DNA of 5,393 bases from Oxalobacteraceae bacterium (GTDB taxonomy: Bacteria > Pseudomonadota > Gammaproteobacteria > Burkholderiales > Burkholderiaceae_D). Below the pieces are notes generated by a model that made no database searches, had not been told where the DNA came from, and saw only the letters and a program-made list of their open reading frames with translations. This document shows positions 1 to 5,393 of this stretch, in pieces (position 1 is the stretch's first letter; every line of letters begins with the position of its first letter). The translations under genes and the position numbers were made by a program. Location of the stretch: assembly GCA_947487325.1 (NCBI GenBank), contig CANKWG010000156.1:1-5393 (forward strand), given 5' to 3'.

Positions 1-1471
1 CGCCGCCCCACAGAGGTGCGGCGTTCTTGTTTTCCCAAACGATCTTGCCGGTCTTCGGATCAATCGCGCGCATCGCGCCGATGTAGTCCTCATGCAATGG
101 TTTGATGGTGAAGCCAGCGCCCAGATAAGCGGCACCCTTCTTGTAGGTCACAGGCTCATTCCAGATTTCCATGCCCCACTCGTTGGCTGGCACGTAGAAC
201 AGGCCAGTCTTCGGGCTGTAGGCCATAGGCTGCTGGTTCTTGCCGCCCAAGAAAGAAGGAGCGGAGAACACGACATTGCCCTTCTTGCCATCTGGACCTT
301 TGGTGGGGTCGCCAGGACGGTTTGCAGGATCGTAGTTCGGACGACCAGTTTTCAGATCGATGCCGGTTGCCCAGGTGATCTTGGAGACGAACGGGAATGC
401 GCCATTGAGCTTGCCGTTTTTCGCATCGATCACATAGAAGAAACCGTTACGGTCAGCCGAAGCACCCATACGCTTGCCGTCCATGTCGAACGTGACGAAT
501 TCATTCACGCCGTCATAGTCCCAGCCGTCGTTCGGAGTCTTTTGATAGTGCCAGGAGATCTTGCCGGTCGCGACATCAACAGCCACGGTCGAGGTCGAGA
601 ACAGATTGTCGCCAGGGCGCAGATGGCTGTTCCATGGTGCAGGGTTGCCGGTACCGAAATACGCCAGACCTGTTGCTGGGTCATAGGTGCCGCCGAGCCA
701 AGTCGTTGCGCCGCCCGATTTCCACAGATCGCCAGGCCAGGTCTTGTTGGTTGTGCCGGAGATACCGTTTTCGATGGCCTTGCCGCCTTCGTATTTGTAG
801 CCCATGTGGCCTTCGACCACAGGACGTGTCCAGACCATCTTGCCGGTCTTGGGATCGCGCGCTTCAACGCGGCCGATCACACCGAACTCACCACCAGACA
901 CGCCGGTCAGCAGCAGACCTTTGGCGATCAGCGGAGCAGCAGAGGCGGAATAGCCCGCAGCGTAGTCATCGATTTTTTCTTTCCAGACCACGTTGCCGGT
1001 GTTCTGATCCAGTGCGACCAGCTGTGCATCCAGCGTCGCGAAGATGACCAGGTTGTCAAACAGCGCTGCGCCACGGTTGATCACGTCGCAGCAAGGCATG
1101 ATGCCTTCAGGCAGACGATGCTCATACTTCCAGAGTTTCTTGCCTGTCTTTGTATCCAACGCGTAAATACGCGAGTAGGAACCCGTCACGAACATTTTGC
1201 CGTTGTGTATCAGTGGTTGCGATTCCTGACCGCGCTGCTTCTCACCACCGAACGAAAACGACCATGCCGGAACCAGCTTGGAAATATTGCCCGCATTGAT
1301 TTTATCTAGCGGTGTGTAACGCTGACCTTGCTGACCCATACCCCAGGACAGGACGTCACCGACGCTCTGTGCGTCTTTCTCAATCATTGCGTCCGTGACG
1401 CCGGCAGCAAATGCCGACGATCCGGTGATCAGCGCCATGCCGACCAGAGACGCTAGTAGTTTTCTTTTCAT
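1..1471 (-). CDS. PQQ-dependent methanol/ethanol-family dehydrogenase, lanthanide-type active site (C-terminus cut by window edge)
   Basis: Periplasmic quinoprotein that oxidises primary alcohols to aldehydes with PQQ and a metal, passing electrons to a cytochrome c. The ATG at 1471-1469 is preceded by a strong Shine-Dalgarno and opens a Sec signal peptide (KRK, hydrophobic core, predicted cleavage after AFA at residue 22). Seen: the adjacent Cys pair C127-C128 in MPCCDVINRG; metal-ligand candidates E195 (GGEFGVIGR), N276 (GTGNP) and D318 in GWDYDGVNE; and ADRNGFFYVID, with R341 near the quinone. The N276-D318 spacing of 42 equals that of N261-D303 in MxaF. D320, two residues after the catalytic Asp, is the extra acidic ligand of lanthanide enzymes (XoxF, ExaF/PedH); calcium enzymes have Ala or Ser there. 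W-motif propeller repeats (DxxTGKxxW) recur. The middle and C-terminal parts (FLGGKN, LFYVPANEW, YLGAGF) resemble ExaA/PedH more than MxaF. There are 490 codons visible; about 80-130 are probably missing. Family assignment is very sure; substrate and metal are inferred. Confidence 0.96.
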   Translation of the reverse strand, partial: MKRKLLASLVGMALITGSSAFAAGVTDAMIEKDAQSVGDVLSWGMGQQGQRYTPLDKINAGNISKLVPAWSFSFGGEKQRGQESQPLIHNGKMFVTGSYSRIYALDTKTGKKLWKYEHRLPEGIMPCCDVINRGAALFDNLVIFATLDAQLVALDQNTGNVVWKEKIDDYAAGYSASAAPLIAKGLLLTGVSGGEFGVIGRVEARDPKTGKMVWTRPVVEGHMGYKYEGGKAIENGISGTTNKTWPGDLWKSGGATTWLGGTYDPATGLAYFGTGNPAPWNSHLRPGDNLFSTSTVAVDVATGKISWHYQKTPNDGWDYDGVNEFVTFDMDGKRMGASADRNGFFYVIDAKNGKLNGAFPFVSKITWATGIDLKTGRPNYDPANRPGDPTKGPDGKKGNVVFSAPSFLGGKNQQPMAYSPKTGLFYVPANEWGMEIWNEPVTYKKGAAYLGAGFTIKPLHEDYIGAMRAIDPKTGKIVWENKNAAPLWGG

Positions 1472-1477
1472 TAACTT

Positions 1478-1486
1478 CTCCCCCTT
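1478..1486 (-). promoter_or_regulatory. Ribosome binding site of the PQQ dehydrogenase
   Basis: Read on the minus strand, the bases before the ATG are AAGGGGGAG, then AAGTTA, then ATG. GGAG lies six bases from the start codon. This supports the start at 1471 and suggests efficient translation, as expected for an abundant periplasmic dehydrogenase. Confidence 0.75.
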
Positions 1487-1492
1487 GGTTAT

Positions 1493-1503
1493 GCCAATTT
1501 GGC
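1493..1503. repeat. Short palindrome GCCAATTTGGC in the dehydrogenase leader
   Basis: The perfect 5-bp arms GCCAA and TTGGC flank one base, just upstream of the ribosome binding site of the dehydrogenase. It lies in the predicted untranslated leader, between the sigma-54 promoter and the start codon. It could be an operator or simply chance; nothing in the sequence decides between these. Confidence 0.35.
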
Positions 1504-1566
1504 TATTCGGTTGCAAGCGTTGTGTGTGGCACGCGGCCACAGACGTGAAGCAACTGTTTTGTAAAG

Positions 1567-1581
1567 GCAAAAGCCATGCCA
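1567..1581 (-). promoter_or_regulatory. Sigma-54 (RpoN) -24/-12 promoter for the PQQ dehydrogenase
   Basis: Read on the minus strand this is TGGCATGGCTTTTGC. The sigma-54 consensus is TGGCACG-N4-TTGC, so 10 of the 11 defined positions match, including both invariant GG and GC doublets at the correct spacing. Transcription would start near 1555, giving a leader of about 84 bases before the ATG at 1471. Sigma-54 promoters are silent without an ATP-driven activator bound upstream, and a matching inverted repeat lies at 1660-1698. The match is seen; activity is inferred. Confidence 0.72.
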
Positions 1582-1659
1582 TGAAAATTTCTCACGCAAG
1601 TGGTCAAGAAGCCGCAAAAACGCTCAAGTTTGGCGCTCTGTTCTGGTACATAAAAGCCG

Positions 1660-1698
1660 GAGTGTCACAAAATTCAACAGAAGCAGGTTGTGACACTC
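1660..1698. promoter_or_regulatory. Inverted repeat, candidate upstream activator sequence for sigma-54 control
   Basis: A perfect 11-bp inverted repeat, GAGTGTCACAA-N17-TTGTGACACTC. Each arm itself contains a small dyad (GTGTCAC at 1662-1668, GTGACAC at 1690-1696), and their centres are 28 bp apart. It lies about 105-143 bases upstream of the predicted sigma-54 start, the usual distance for an enhancer bound by a Fis-type activator. No T-run follows on either strand, so an intrinsic terminator is unlikely. The regulator is unknown and is not encoded in this window. Confidence 0.55.
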
Positions 1699-1795
1699 TG
1701 GCTCATACCATGCAGAGTCAGCCTGATCGAGGTGGCATGAATCCTTCATGTGGAGAAGTTCGCTACAAAAATACTGATTCGATCAAGGTTACTTA

Positions 1796-2263
1796 ATGAC
1801 GCTCACCGCAGAATTATTGGCACGTTTTCTGGCCGCGGCCGTGCGCTTTTCCGGGCTGCCGGCGGTCGAGCCCGCTGACCTGCCCGCTATCGAGCAGGTC
1901 AGCGCGCAAGCCTTGGCGCAAAAGGTGTGTCCGGACGCCCCCGGGACTTGTAACAGCGTAGCGGCCTTGTTTGATACCGAGAGTTACCGAATTTATTTGC
2001 GCGACACACTGAATCCGACCGACCCGATGGACAACTCATTCATCGTCCATGAGCTTGTGCACGTGCTGCAGTTCAAAAAATTTGGGCACGATCACTTCAA
2101 CACCTGCCGCAAGGTACTCGACAGCGAGCAGCAGGCTTACTACGTGCAGAATAATTATCTGGGTGAAGAAGGAATCGACTGGCGCGAGGGGTTTTTGCTG
2201 AGATTTATGAAATGCCCGCCGGAAGAGGTGGTGAAGGATGAGTTGGGGCGGGATGTTAACTGA
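1796..2263 (+). CDS. Small HELVH-motif putative zinc metallopeptidase-like protein
   Basis: A 155-residue protein I cannot place in a named family. Residues 85-89 are HELVH, preceded by hydrophobic residues (SFIV) and followed by VLQF, the classic HExxH zinc-binding helix. Downstream, DSEQQAYYVQ gives E111 in an ExxA context, 25 residues after E86, which fits the third zinc ligand of gluzincin-type peptidases. There are four Cys (45, 52, 104, 140). No signal peptide or membrane segment is evident, so it is probably cytoplasmic; the N-terminal helix (LLARFLAAAVRF) looks amphipathic. The start is well bounded: an in-frame TGA lies at 1775-1777, and AAGG sits seven bases before the ATG. It is convergent with the gene ending at 2306, with 42 bases between them and no clear terminator. 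Base composition resembles the GC-rich neighbours. Peptidase activity is inferred from the motif only. Confidence 0.85.
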   Translation: MTLTAELLARFLAAAVRFSGLPAVEPADLPAIEQVSAQALAQKVCPDAPGTCNSVAALFDTESYRIYLRDTLNPTDPMDNSFIVHELVHVLQFKKFGHDHFNTCRKVLDSEQQAYYVQNNYLGEEGIDWREGFLLRFMKCPPEEVVKDELGRDVN

Positions 2264-2305
2264 AACGTGGGTGCAGTTTTATTTGAGGAAGTTCGAGTCG
2301 CGTTC

Positions 2306-3037
2306 TCACTCTCGGTAATAGAGCGCAAGTTGTAATGCAGCAGCCATGATTGTCCCGTATGCCTTCTCGCCAAAGGCTTCAATCAATTGATCTTTGGAAT
2401 GGATTGATACAGGCATCCAGCGCTTTGCAAAACTAATGGCGTCTCCATTTTGATCTGTAAAAGTTTCCCCAGCAGCTTGGGCTTTTGCGAAAGCTAAAAA
2501 AACTGAAAATTCATTTTTGACTTTTGCGAGACTGCGAGTGCTTGGTGCAACAATATCAAGCGCACGATTGAGGTTTTCAACTTCATTGATCTCAGTTTGA
2601 AGTGCTGATAAACCGGTCTTGGTGGGATCACTCTGAAGCCCGACAAACACCGGGATTATGCAGGTGTTGGTAATCGGGGCAATCTCCAAGTTGAATTGTT
2701 TGACGCTGATTGAGCTGGGAGATTTTTGTGTCGGCGTACCTTTTACGTTTTTCGTCGCCCCTGACTCATTCCCTTGGTTTTTGACGGAAAACAAGTCGCT
2801 CACGTGGGACCAGGCTGACTTCACATTTTTTTCAAAATTGTCTAATTTCCGATTAAATTTTTCTGCTGCGGACTCCGTGTGTTTTGTATAAATGGTGGTG
2901 TTACCTGAATAGCTGGTGACAACGCGATCATTTCGCCCAAGTCCACGTTGAAAGGCCTTTAGCTCCTTTAACGCATCTTGATCGAGAGCATTACGGTTGA
3001 TGCTGACGGTAGTCGGGGAAGGTATGGGTCGGCTCAT
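2306..3037 (-). CDS. Hypothetical protein, AT-rich orphan
   Basis: A 243-residue protein from the ATG at 3037; a TTG at 3052 would add five residues (M-DFAT). Neither start has a strong Shine-Dalgarno, and I chose ATG as the commoner codon. I do not recognise the family. The N-terminus is rich in Ser/Thr/Pro (SRPIPSPTT). A charged helical part follows (about 18-85), then a flexible Gly/Ser/Thr/Lys linker (about 86-113), then a more compact C-terminal half with a short hydrophobic stretch containing the only Cys (TNTCIIPVFVGL, 123-134) and helical segments to the end (MAAALQLALYYRE). There is no Sec signal and no clear transmembrane helix. Its codons are visibly more AT-rich than those of all its neighbours, which suggests recent acquisition. 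It lies between the ABC genes and the HELVH gene, with 201 bases upstream. A secreted effector or toxin-like role is possible but unsupported. Confidence 0.78.
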   Translation of the reverse strand: MSRPIPSPTTVSINRNALDQDALKELKAFQRGLGRNDRVVTSYSGNTTIYTKHTESAAEKFNRKLDNFEKNVKSAWSHVSDLFSVKNQGNESGATKNVKGTPTQKSPSSISVKQFNLEIAPITNTCIIPVFVGLQSDPTKTGLSALQTEINEVENLNRALDIVAPSTRSLAKVKNEFSVFLAFAKAQAAGETFTDQNGDAISFAKRWMPVSIHSKDQLIEAFGEKAYGTIMAAALQLALYYRE

Positions 3038-3232
3038 GGTCGCAAAATCCAATCAGAGAAAATGGCTTCACTCCAGCGGACGGGCGTTGAAGCGCTAAAT
3101 TCAGTGTCGGTTTTTGCAAATTTGTTCCGATAAACGCACAAAAATGCGAATAAAAATTTGATTTCGCAAAGAAACAAACTACCCGACGACGAATTGGCGG
3201 GCAGCCGGTGATGGGGGTGATACGGCGCGGCC

Positions 3233-3250
3233 GGTCGATTAGCCTCGACC
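3233..3250. repeat. Small hairpin across the permease stop codon
   Basis: The perfect 6-bp arms GGTCGA and TCGACC flank a six-base loop that contains the TAA stop of the permease gene (3241-3239). No T-run follows on the minus strand, so it is not a convincing intrinsic terminator. It may slow RNA decay or be incidental. Confidence 0.3.
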
Positions 3251-4042
3251 CGACTTCACCAGCCCCCGCTGCGGATCGTAGCCGGCAGCCGCGACCATAT
3301 AAAACACCAACGACGAGATCACCACTACTGCCAGCGACAGCGGTGCGATTTTTCCGTATAGCGCATAGCGCAGTGCCTCGACTGCGTGCGTAAACGGGTT
3401 GAAGGAAGAGACCTGATAAATCCACTCGGCGCCGGCATTTTGCATGCGCTGAATCGGATACAGGGCAGAGGACAAAAAGAACATCGGGAAGATGACGAAA
3501 TTCATCGTGCCTGCAAAATTCTCCAGCTGCTTGATATACACCGACAGCATCAGACCAAACGCCGAGAGCATCAGCGCACCCAGCACCAGTGCGGGCAGTG
3601 CGCTCAGCACCTGCCAGGGTGAGAGACCAATGCCCCAGACCACCACGATGATCATGTAGGCCAAGGCCTGCAGCACAGACAAGAAAGCGCCGCCGGCGAG
3701 TTTGCATGCCAGCAGATAGCCGCGCGGCAGCGGTGCGGTGAGCAAGAGGCGCATGACGCCCATTTCGCGGTCATAAACCATCGCCAGTGACGATTGCATG
3801 CCATTGAACAGACACACCATCAGTGCTAATCCCGGCACCATGTACAGACGATAGTCGAGGTCGGGATTGAAAGGCATCACATTGCCCAAGTCCGGCATCT
3901 GCCGAAAGCCTGCAGCAAATACCACCATCCATAGCAGGGGCCGCACCAGCGACGACGCAAGTCGGCCTGGTTGACGCAGGAATTTGTGCACTTCGCGACC
4001 GGTGATGGCCGCCAGCGCCAGACGTGCATGCAGTAGCTTCAT
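3239..4042 (-). CDS. ABC-2 type permease of the PQQ-alcohol-dehydrogenase-associated transporter (PedC-like)
   Basis: Inner-membrane subunit of 267 residues with about six transmembrane segments (roughly 30-47, 66-86, 110-138, 145-170, 178-197, 234-254). It shows the ABC-2 exporter landmarks: VRPLLWMVVFAAGFR near the N-terminus, the conserved loop YDREMGVMRLLLTAPLPR (90-107), then LENFAGTMNFVIFPMFFLSSALYP (173-196) and FNPFTHAVEALRYALYG (214-230). From memory, the last blocks match closely the permease called PedC, found beside PQQ alcohol dehydrogenases in pseudomonads and burkholderias. ABC-2 systems usually export, so efflux is more likely than uptake; the substrate is unknown. The ATG overlaps the stop of the ATPase gene in an ATGA, indicating translational coupling. 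With a dimeric ATPase it would form a complete exporter. A binding-type protein seen in related clusters is not in this window. Confidence 0.93.
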   Translation of the reverse strand: MKLLHARLALAAITGREVHKFLRQPGRLASSLVRPLLWMVVFAAGFRQMPDLGNVMPFNPDLDYRLYMVPGLALMVCLFNGMQSSLAMVYDREMGVMRLLLTAPLPRGYLLACKLAGGAFLSVLQALAYMIIVVVWGIGLSPWQVLSALPALVLGALMLSAFGLMLSVYIKQLENFAGTMNFVIFPMFFLSSALYPIQRMQNAGAEWIYQVSSFNPFTHAVEALRYALYGKIAPLSLAVVVISSLVFYMVAAAGYDPQRGLVKSGRG

Positions 4043-4788
4043 GGTTTGCCCTCTGCGCGCGTGAGATTCAGAAAGGCATCGGTCAGATTGCTGTGCCCGC
4101 TCTGTTTGACGAGTTCTTTCGGTTGGCCTTCGAATCGAACTTTGCCGCCGGCCATGACGACAATACGGTCAGCGGCTTCGGCTTCATCCACCAGATGTGT
4201 GGCCCACAGGACGCCCATGCCACGCTCGCGGCACAAAGCTTTCACATCAGTCAGTATCGATGCGCGCGACGCAGGATCAATGCCGACTGTGGCCTCGTCC
4301 ATTAGCAGCAACTGAGGTTCGGACAAAAGCGCGCGCGCCAACTCCACCTTGCGACGAGTGCCGCCGGATAGCTGACGGCAGGTTTCGCTGGCGCGCTCGG
4401 TCAGACCGAAACGTTCCAGCCACTGCGTGATACGAATTTTTGACTCGTGGCGAGAAATGCCATGCAGGTCGGTCTGAAAGCGCATGTTTGCCTCGACTGA
4501 CAGATCCAGATCGAGTGCCGGCTGCTGAAAGACGATAGCCAGACGTGCCAGTGCGGCGATAGGATTTTTGCCGATATCGAAACCAGTCACGCTAGCCGTG
4601 CCTGCATCAGGCACGAACAAGCCAGATAGCATCTGAAATAGGGTGGATTTACCGGCGCCATTAGGGCCCAGTAGCGCAACGAATTCGCCAGCGCCGACGG
4701 TAAAGCTCACGCCATCGACAGCCTTGCGCTCACCAAAGGATTTGCGCAGCTCGGTGATAACCAGCGGTTCAGGGAAGAGGGAGGACAA
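4039..4788 (-). CDS. ABC transporter ATP-binding protein, PQQ-alcohol-dehydrogenase-associated type
   Basis: A 249-residue cytoplasmic ATPase that powers the permease encoded just downstream. All nucleotide-binding motifs are present: Walker A GPNGAGKST (41-49), Q-loop FQQP (87-90), signature LSGGT (140-144), Walker B LLLMDE (160-165), D-loop GIDPASR and switch His H198 in WATHLVDEA. The stretch VFQQPALDLDLSVEANMRF and the WATHLVDE block resemble the ATPase subfamily found with PQQ-dependent alcohol dehydrogenases. After Walker B the usual Pro is Ala (DEATVG), which is uncommon but tolerated. The start is TTG at 4788: the reading frame is open upstream to a stop at 4866-4864 but has no ATG or GTG there, the first in-frame ATG downstream falls after Walker A, and GGAG lies five bases before the TTG. 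The gene overlaps the permease by four bases. The upstream ROK gene ends 97 bases before the TTG, so one transcript is possible. Confidence 0.95.
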   Translation of the reverse strand: MSSLFPEPLVITELRKSFGERKAVDGVSFTVGAGEFVALLGPNGAGKSTLFQMLSGLFVPDAGTASVTGFDIGKNPIAALARLAIVFQQPALDLDLSVEANMRFQTDLHGISRHESKIRITQWLERFGLTERASETCRQLSGGTRRKVELARALLSEPQLLLMDEATVGIDPASRASILTDVKALCRERGMGVLWATHLVDEAEAADRIVVMAGGKVRFEGQPKELVKQSGHSNLTDAFLNLTRAEGKP

Positions 4789-4793
4789 GCGAT

Positions 4794-4797
4794 CTCC
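4794..4797 (-). promoter_or_regulatory. Ribosome binding site that fixes the TTG start of the ATPase
   Basis: On the minus strand GGAG is followed by ATCGC and then TTG. No ATG or GTG lies in frame between the upstream stop and the Walker A motif. This site is the main reason for choosing 4788 as the start. Confidence 0.6.
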
Positions 4798-4858
4798 GAT
4801 ACTTTTTTTGACGGGGGATTGTAGCGGCTTTGGCTGAATGGCGTGAGAACCGGCGCCT

Positions 4859-4894
4859 GTGTCTCAGCCGGTATCTCAGTCAGTGTCTCAGTGA
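4859..4894. repeat. 12-bp tandem repeat, three units, across the ROK stop codon
   Basis: Three adjacent imperfect 12-bp units, GTGTCTCAGCCG, GTATCTCAGTCA and GTGTCTCAGTGA, followed by a degenerate start of a fourth (GTGTCC). The shared core is GT(G/A)TCTCAG. The TGA stop of the ROK gene lies inside the third unit. The array occupies part of the short spacer before the ABC ATPase gene and looks like a small slippage-type duplication; no regulator site is recognised. Confidence 0.6.
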
Positions 4895-5393
4895 GTGTCC
4901 GCAATTGACTCTGATCGAAGCGTTTCCCACGTGCGGCGCGCGCGCCAGTCGCTGACCCACATCGTCGGCAGCACTAGGGCGAAGGCGCCCATGTCGGTGA
5001 CCAACTCGCCCAGCGTTGCGCCTTGCACTGTCACGCCGCGCGTGAGTGCGGGGAACCGATTGGTGATTTCCTGCTGCACCAGCGGCGCAAGCAGCGCCTC
5101 ATTGTGCCGCCACACACTGCCACCAACGAAAATGGCTTCCGTATCGAGAATGGTCGTCAGGTTGTACAGCGCACGACCAAACCAGCGGGCCGCTTCCTGC
5201 ACAACCTGCAGCGCATCGGTATCGCCATGCTGCGCATCACTGAAGATGACCTCAAGTGGCTTGCCGAGCTGTTTACCGAAATTGCGCCCGCCTAGCATGG
5301 ATTCCAGATCGCCACGATTACCGCAGCCGCACAGCGCTTCCGAGGTGTCCGACAACAGCATATGGCCCGCGTGCCCTGCATTGCCCGCCTTGC
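4888..5393 (-). CDS. ROK-family sugar kinase or regulator, C-terminal fragment (N-terminus cut by window edge)
   Basis: The last 167 codons of a ROK (repressor, ORF, kinase) protein; the frame stays open to the window edge. Seen at the start of the fragment: NAGHAGH, then CGCGNRGDLES, the ROK zinc/sugar region. The usual form is GE-x-GH followed by C-x-C-G-x-x-G-C-x-E. Here the third Cys is Asp (fragment residue 28), and the Glu of GExGH appears to be His. Later come the glycine-rich block AIFVGGSVWRHNEALLAPL and a C-terminal GELVTDMGAFALVLP, which matches the usual ROK C-terminal helix region. The phosphate-binding DxGxT motif, the catalytic Asp and any helix-turn-helix lie outside the window, so kinase and regulator cannot be separated. 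The final 25 or so residues (WVSDWRARRTWETLRSES) are charged and extend past the ROK core. It lies upstream of the ABC genes on the same strand and may be co-transcribed with them. Confidence 0.88.
   Translation of the reverse strand, partial: KAGNAGHAGHMLLSDTSEALCGCGNRGDLESMLGGRNFGKQLGKPLEVIFSDAQHGDTDALQVVQEAARWFGRALYNLTTILDTEAIFVGGSVWRHNEALLAPLVQQEITNRFPALTRGVTVQGATLGELVTDMGAFALVLPTMWVSDWRARRTWETLRSESIADTH

Larger units (their letters stand above)
1472..1795. other. Divergent intergenic region between the dehydrogenase and the HELVH gene
   Basis: This 324-base stretch has no convincing gene of its own. It separates two divergently transcribed genes, so it must hold the promoters of both. 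For the minus-strand dehydrogenase it shows, from the gene outwards, a ribosome binding site, a short palindrome, a sigma-54 promoter match and a distal inverted repeat (listed separately). For the plus-strand gene at 1796 only an AAGG at 1785-1788 is clear. I see no good -35/-10 pair for it. Confidence 0.7.

Noticed and set aside
92..1309. Long plus-strand open frame (405 codons) opposite the dehydrogenase
   Set aside because: It is antisense to a gene with signal peptide, active-site and propeller motifs. Its translation has no recognisable domain and is rich in Arg, His and Cys, as expected for the shadow of a GC-rich gene.
1660..1698. Inverted repeat read as an intrinsic terminator
   Set aside because: The loop is 17 bases, the stem is not GC-rich, no T-run follows on either strand, and the region lies between divergent genes where no transcript needs to end.
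1395..1796. Plus-strand frame ending at TAA that overlaps the ATG of the HELVH gene (TAATG)
   Set aside because: It begins inside the antisense of the dehydrogenase signal peptide and runs through the sigma-54 promoter and inverted repeat. There is no domain and no convincing ribosome binding site. The stop/start overlap is probably chance.
3170..3193. TTCG-N16-TTCT on the minus strand upstream of the orphan gene, resembling the hrpII box of type III secretion genes
   Set aside because: The second half is TTCT rather than TTCG, short motifs like this occur often by chance, and nothing else in the window points to type III secretion.
2991..3707. Minus-strand 238-codon frame across the permease gene and the upstream region of the orphan gene
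   Set aside because: It lies in another frame of a clear ABC-2 permease and continues through an AT-rich intergenic stretch. The translation is Arg/Cys-rich with no domain.
4707..4904. Minus-strand 65-codon frame in the spacer before the ATPase
   Set aside because: It overlaps the ATPase start in another frame, and its first residues (TETLTEIPAETQ) are just the translated 12-bp repeat.

Overview
The window looks like a piece of a GC-rich proteobacterial chromosome, most likely betaproteobacterial (an Oxalobacteraceae- or Burkholderiales-like host). That guess rests on overall codon style and the type of quinoprotein/ABC neighbourhood; no rRNA or other phylogenetic marker is present. It centres on periplasmic PQQ-dependent alcohol oxidation and carries a few accessory genes.

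Layout. (1) 1-1471, minus strand: the first 490 codons of a secreted PQQ-dependent methanol/ethanol-type dehydrogenase, cut by the left edge. Its active site reads W-D-Y-D-G-V-N, the Asp-x-Asp form associated with lanthanide-using enzymes (XoxF, ExaF/PedH) rather than the calcium forms with Ala or Ser. (2) 1472-1795: a 324-base intergenic stretch. On the minus strand it holds an excellent sigma-54 (-24/-12) promoter match and, about 125 bases further upstream, a perfect 11-bp inverted repeat placed where a sigma-54 activator would bind. (3) 1796-2263, plus strand: a small HELVH zinc-metallopeptidase-like protein. (4) 2306-3037, minus strand: an AT-rich gene of unknown function, convergent with the previous one. 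(5) 3239-4788, minus strand: an ABC-2 permease and its ATPase with overlapping ATGA stop/start, very like the efflux-type ABC module that accompanies PQQ alcohol dehydrogenases (PedC-type permease). The ATPase starts with TTG. (6) 4888-5393, minus strand: the C-terminal part of a ROK-family protein, cut by the right edge, with an altered zinc motif and a 12-bp tandem repeat across its stop codon.

How it fits together. The dehydrogenase and the ABC module probably belong to one functional neighbourhood (alcohol oxidation in the periplasm plus an associated ABC exporter), now separated by the two accessory genes at 1796-3037. The sigma-54 arrangement suggests that the dehydrogenase is switched on by a dedicated activator responding to an alcohol or related signal; that regulator is not in the window. 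The ROK gene lies upstream of the ABC genes on the same strand, 97 bases from the ATPase start, and may be co-transcribed, though a functional link is not evident.
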